From Pelosinus fermentans DSM 17108 (GTDB lineage: Bacteria; Bacillota; Negativicutes; DSM-13327), in contig NZ_AKVN02000001.1 of NCBI RefSeq assembly GCF_000271485.2, positions 4,117,501 to 4,181,500 on the forward strand: a stretch of DNA of 64,000 nt, read 5' to 3'. Both the position numbers and the translations under genes were made by a program. The notes under the pieces are model-generated. The model saw only the letters and a program-made list of their open reading frames with translations. It made no database searches and was not told where the DNA came from. Shown here one piece after another: positions 61,110-64,000 of the stretch; positions within the stretch are counted from its first letter, which is position 1; each line of letters opens with the position of its first letter.

Positions 61110-61185
61110 TGGAGCTGGAAACAGGACTTGAACCCGCAACATCCTCATTACAAGTGAGGTGCTCTACCAGTTGAGCTATTCCAGC
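61110..61185 (-). tRNA. tRNA-Thr (TGT), array 1
   Basis: Acceptor GCTGGAA/TTCCAGC, anticodon loop CTTGTAA, CCA encoded. First gene of array 1, 40 bases after a consensus promoter. Confidence 0.95.
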
Positions 61186-61224
61186 ATCTTTCATGTCACA
61201 CAGTTTCCCTTAGCGACATTTATA

Positions 61225-61253
61225 ATTATACAACAATCAAATTGTTATGTCAA
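61225..61253 (-). promoter_or_regulatory. Consensus promoter between the two tRNA arrays
   Basis: Minus-strand TTGACA (61248-61253), 17-base spacer, TATAAT (61225-61230). The spacer contains a perfect inverted repeat AACAAT-TTG-ATTGTT. It drives array 1 separately from array 2. Confidence 0.85.
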
Positions 61254-61262
61254 TAACTTTTT

Positions 61263-61339
61263 TGGTGGCGGCGCAGGGATTTGAACCCCGGACCCTGCGG
61301 GTATGAACCGCATGCTCTAGCCAGCTGAGCTACACCGCC
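61263..61339 (-). tRNA. tRNA-Met (CAT), elongator, array 2
   Basis: Same sequence as the gene at 60628. Last gene of array 2; it ends 10 bases before the -35 of the array 1 promoter, with no terminator hairpin seen between. Confidence 0.95.
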
Positions 61340-61367
61340 ATGTTAAAAATACTGCACTTCGAGCAAA

Positions 61368-61443
61368 TGGAGCTAGTGACCGGGATTGAACCGGTGGCCT
61401 TATCCTTACCAAGGATACGCTCTACCGACTGAGCTACACCAGC
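61368..61443 (-). tRNA. tRNA-Thr (GGT), array 2
   Basis: Anticodon loop TTGGTAA, acceptor GCTGGTG/CACTAGC, CCA encoded. Duplicate of 60762. Confidence 0.95.
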
Positions 61444-61489
61444 ATATAAATCTGCTTTACATCTTTCGATTTAAAGCAGTAATAAACAT

Positions 61490-61565
<76 letters not shown>

Positions 61566-61585
61566 ATATAAAAACAAAGATTTTT

Positions 61586-61666
61586 GATGTTAGCACTGCG
61601 GTGCTAACTAAGCGACTCACACAAAGTTTTCACTCACTCTGCTCATGAACCTTTGGTTCGCTGCTT
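61586..61666. repeat. Hairpin repeat, family Q copy 2 (between two fMet genes)
   Basis: TTAGCAC-TGCG-GTGCTAA (61590-61607) and GAACC-TTT-GGTTC form two hairpins, and the flanks match copy 1 at 4200. The base pairs differ from copy 1 in a compensating way (T/A pair there, C/G pair here). Confidence 0.7.
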
Positions 61667-61670
61667 AAAT

Positions 61671-61746
<76 letters not shown>

Positions 61747-61787
61747 ATATTCAATACAACGACTGTCACTAAACATTAATGATAAAT

Positions 61788-61872
61788 TGGTGGATGGAGC
61801 TGGATTCGAACCAGCGAAGGCGGAGCCGGCAGATTTACAGTCTGCTCCCTTTAGCCACTCGGGAACCCATCC
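61788..61872 (-). tRNA. tRNA-Tyr (GTA), array 2
   Basis: Same as 61004 apart from one acceptor base that turns the last G-C pair into G-T. Anticodon loop CTGTAAA, CCA encoded. Confidence 0.94.
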
Positions 61873-61902
61873 ATTTTTAAGGTATCGGTTGTCGCTAAAC
61901 GC

Positions 61903-61987
61903 CCATCTACTTCGTTGCTCCTCTGTTCACTCGTTCAACGTACTTCAGTACGCCTTCACTCGTGCCCCTCGTCGCGCCTTGCATCTG
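61903..61987. repeat. Hairpin repeat, family P copy 2 (between tRNA-Thr and tRNA-Tyr)
   Basis: CCATCT..CGTTGCTCCT at the left, central ACGTAC-TTCA-GTACGC, and CTCGTCGCGCCTTGCATCTG at the right match the copy at 57084. It is absent from the equivalent position in array 1. Confidence 0.8.
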
Positions 61988-62028
61988 AACATCTATCAAC
62001 ACCCTATCTTAAATGAAGTTAAATAAAA

Positions 62029-62104
62029 TGGAGCTGGAAACAGGACTTGAACCCGCAACATCCTCATTACAAGTGAGGTGCTCTACCAGTTGAGCTATTC
62101 CAGC
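62029..62104 (-). tRNA. tRNA-Thr (TGT), array 2
   Basis: Duplicate of 61110; anticodon loop CTTGTAA, CCA encoded. First gene of array 2. Confidence 0.95.
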
Positions 62105-62124
62105 ATTTCCTTTGACAAGATTAA

Positions 62125-62153
62125 ATTATATCACACTTTTTCTCTTTTGTAAA
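62125..62153 (-). promoter_or_regulatory. Promoter of tRNA array 2
   Basis: Minus-strand TTTACA (62148-62153), 17-base spacer, TATAAT (62125-62130), 20 bases before the first tRNA. Confidence 0.8.
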
Positions 62154-62273
62154 TAGTGTTTTTCTTTGTTATTTCCACCTGTCAACTACTGCTTAAATAA
62201 TATATTACATTTCTACTCTCTTGTCAATGTTTTTCCTTATAAGAAAGGCAATCCAATTCTCACCATTGCCACT

Positions 62274-63071
62274 TTACAAGAAAAAATAATAATAGGATAT
62301 GGCAGCTACCACAAAGCGATAGTAAGCAAAAGAAGCCAAGGTAGACTTATTTAGAAATTTAATAAACCAAACAATTGATATGTAGGCTACAACAAAAGCA
62401 ACTGCAAATCCAATGGAAAACATTTGTATATCAGCTATGTTCAACGTATCCCAAACTTTTAATAAATCATATATACAGGCTACCGCCATTAGAGGGACAG
62501 CGATAATAAAGGAAAATTCAGCAGCAGCACCACGGCTTAGCCCCAGAAGAAGTCCTCCAGAAATAGTAGAACCCGAACGAGAAAAACCAGGCCATAACGC
62601 CAGCACTTGAAACAGCCCTACAAAGAAAGCTTGCTGCATTGTTATTTTATCAACATCCGTAGTTACAGGGCGCTTTGCGACTTTCTCAGCAAATAACATA
62701 AAGATGCCTCCTACAACTAAGCCAATAATAACTGTATAAGGAGAAAATAAATATTCTTTAATTGGCTTGTGCAATAAATATGCAATGCCCATAACTGGAA
62801 CAACGCCAGCCAAAACATGTTTAATGGACAATCCATTGCCATAAACGTTTAACTGCTGCGGTTTTAACATACGAGAAAATTTCTCTTGATATAAGAAAAG
62901 CACCGATAAAATAGCACCTAGCTGAATAAATACTTCAAAAACACTAGCCTTTTCTCCCTCAAACCCCAACATACTTCCTGCTAAAATCATATGTCCAGTA
63001 GAAGAAACGGGCAGATACTCTGTCACACCTTCCACAATACCAATTATCACAGCAATTAAATTTTCATTCAT
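62274..63071 (-). CDS. uppP: Undecaprenyl-diphosphate phosphatase
   Basis: This membrane enzyme regenerates undecaprenyl phosphate for cell-wall synthesis and gives bacitracin tolerance (BacA family). It is 265 aa with about seven or eight TM segments. The active-site motifs EGVTEYLPVSSTGHMIL (residues about 14-30) and LWPGFSRSGSTI (about 157-168) are intact. Confidence 0.96.
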   Translation of the reverse strand: MNENLIAVIIGIVEGVTEYLPVSSTGHMILAGSMLGFEGEKASVFEVFIQLGAILSVLFLYQEKFSRMLKPQQLNVYGNGLSIKHVLAGVVPVMGIAYLLHKPIKEYLFSPYTVIIGLVVGGIFMLFAEKVAKRPVTTDVDKITMQQAFFVGLFQVLALWPGFSRSGSTISGGLLLGLSRGAAAEFSFIIAVPLMAVACIYDLLKVWDTLNIADIQMFSIGFAVAFVVAYISIVWFIKFLNKSTLASFAYYRFVVAAISYYYFFL

Positions 63072-63206
63072 TCCACCACATCCTCATTTATTAAAATAAC
63101 CATAAATTTTATTATATCGCATAATTAATGCAAAACACACCCTTTTTGTTAAAAAAGGTTTCTAAAAGCACAAGAAATACTTCATATCCTTTAAAAATAA
63201 GACCTT

Positions 63207-63290
63207 TTGAACCGCGAAGACGCGAAGAATAGGAAGAACACGAAGTAAACATATTCTCTCGACCTATTATCTTCGCGCCTTCGCGGTTCC
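63207..63290. repeat. Hairpin repeat, CGAAG variant, copy B3
   Basis: TTGAACCGCGAAGACGCGAA at the left pairs with TTCGCGCCTTCGCGGTTCC at the right. It lies between uppP and the phosphofructokinase-like gene; the rest of the 308-base gap holds only a terminator and an AT-rich stretch before uppP. Confidence 0.85.
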
Positions 63291-63325
63291 GGGCTTTTGC
63301 TCCAAAAAACTTATTCTGATACTAC

Positions 63326-63356
63326 AAAAAAAGAAAGGGATCTACAAATCCCTTCC
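63326..63356 (-). terminator. Terminator after the phosphofructokinase-like gene
   Basis: AAGGGAT (63335-63341) pairs with ATCCCTT (63348-63354); the minus strand continues TCTTTTTTTG. Confidence 0.85.
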
Positions 63357-63379
63357 CTATTTATCCTCATTCTTTACAA

Positions 63380-64000
63380 TTAATCTAACAAATATGCAAA
63401 TCGCTTCACAAAATCATCAGGATCTACATTAATTGTTAATGCCATTTTTTTCAAGTCTGCTTGAGAATATAAGTCATCCTTTTCCAAGCGAATCATATAT
63501 TCTCGAGCAATTCGATATTGAACAGATTGTACATTTACCATACGAACCTGCGTTTTCTTTGTTCTCATATCCAGTATTCCCTCAAAAGGAATCGGTACAA
63601 TTTCATTATTTTGAATGGTAATCAGAGCGTCTGTCCCATTATTCTTTAAGAATTCAAAGGCAGCAAATCCTAAATCACGCGTATATTCGATATCAAATGC
63701 ATTAGGAGAAGCACAACGCAATTCATATCCGATTTCTTTACCAACAATAGTCATTTTCAACCCTAAATCGGCAAGATTTTTCACGACTGCCTGCTTTAGC
63801 AGTTCAGGAAAATTCAACTCCGTATAGCGAATATGTCCATGATCATCAAAACATGTACAATCCAGCTCCTTTAGATCTTCCACTGCTATTTTCTCCACCA
63901 ATCCTTCAGCAATAACAGCCACACCATAATTGCGTTTCCCTGCTAGTCGTTTAATAATGGAGCCAACTAAAATATCAACCAGCATCTGTAATCGAATGGT
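63380..64000 (-). CDS. 6-phosphofructokinase-like protein, C-terminal part (cut by the window edge)
   Basis: This partial gene resembles the C-terminal half of phosphofructokinases of the pyrophosphate-dependent or Pfp-like group. The segment AVIAEGLVEKI corresponds to the family ISEG-type motif, and GYELRCASPNAFDIEYTRDLGFAA to the GY-x-R-x2-x2-P-x-x-D-x5-LG substrate-binding stretch. The frame stays open to the window end (position 64000), so the ATG at 63985 is internal and the N-terminal nucleotide-binding half is missing from view. ATP or pyrophosphate use cannot be decided here. Confidence 0.72.
   Translation of the reverse strand, partial: TIRLQMLVDILVGSIIKRLAGKRNYGVAVIAEGLVEKIAVEDLKELDCTCFDDHGHIRYTELNFPELLKQAVVKNLADLGLKMTIVGKEIGYELRCASPNAFDIEYTRDLGFAAFEFLKNNGTDALITIQNNEIVPIPFEGILDMRTKKTQVRMVNVQSVQYRIAREYMIRLEKDDLYSQADLKKMALTINVDPDDFVKRFAYLLD

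Noticed and set aside
63380-63985. Complete 201-aa gene at the right edge
   Set aside because: The frame stays open to the last base and the product resembles only the C-terminal half of phosphofructokinases, so it is a partial gene.

Overview
The window looks like a chromosomal segment of a low-to-mid GC, endospore-forming Firmicute. A CwlD-type spore-cortex amidase, a sigma-H-like promoter, Gram-positive-type ribosomal proteins (Zn-type S14, L33, L36) and the gene order of the ribosomal cluster all fit this. My best guess is a Negativicute of the Sporomusaceae (Pelosinus-like). That placement is inferred from general gene content; no 16S gene is present. Almost all genes lie on the minus strand, so transcription runs from high to low coordinates.

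Layout, left to right. (1) 1-9720: ilvE with a terminator-bearing leader, and the complete arginine operon argC-argJ-argB-argD-argF-argG-argH, headed by a promoter that overlaps an ArgR-type box. (2) 9816-18980: an accessory stretch with a CHASE-like/PAS/GGDEF/HD-GYP c-di-GMP protein, a YbaK-type editing protein, a MEMO-like protein, CwlD, a stand-alone peptidoglycan glycosyltransferase and several small or unrecognised genes. One of these lacks an ATG, GTG or TTG start, and two are very short. (3) 19058-46400: rplM-rpsI, truA, a HelD-like helicase, the ECF transporter module ecfA1-ecfA2-ecfT, and the uninterrupted alpha/spc/S10/str supercluster from rplQ up to an L7Ae-like gene with tandem promoters. 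(4) 46832-58860: rpoC, rpoB, rplL, rplJ with an L10 leader and attenuator, rplA, rplK, nusG, secE, tRNA-Trp and rpmG. (5) 59192-62160: a second tuf gene with a sigma-H-like promoter, and a tandemly duplicated tRNA array with eleven tRNA genes. (6) 62274-64000: uppP and the 3' part of a phosphofructokinase-like gene that runs off the window.

The gene content is mostly housekeeping: arginine and branched-chain amino acid synthesis, translation, transcription, protein secretion (SecY, SecE) and vitamin uptake energisation. I do not see a defence system, prophage, CRISPR array or insertion sequence. The structure that the genes do not explain is a set of dispersed intergenic hairpin repeats. There are at least three families and ten copies, with compensatory changes between copies. 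They sit inside otherwise conserved operons (argF/argG, rplK/rplA, ecfT/helD, tRNA array) and in two cases supply the stop codon of the upstream gene. Other points for follow-up are a four-cysteine insert in both EF-Tu copies, the missing canonical start in the 64-codon ORF, and the ilvE leader.
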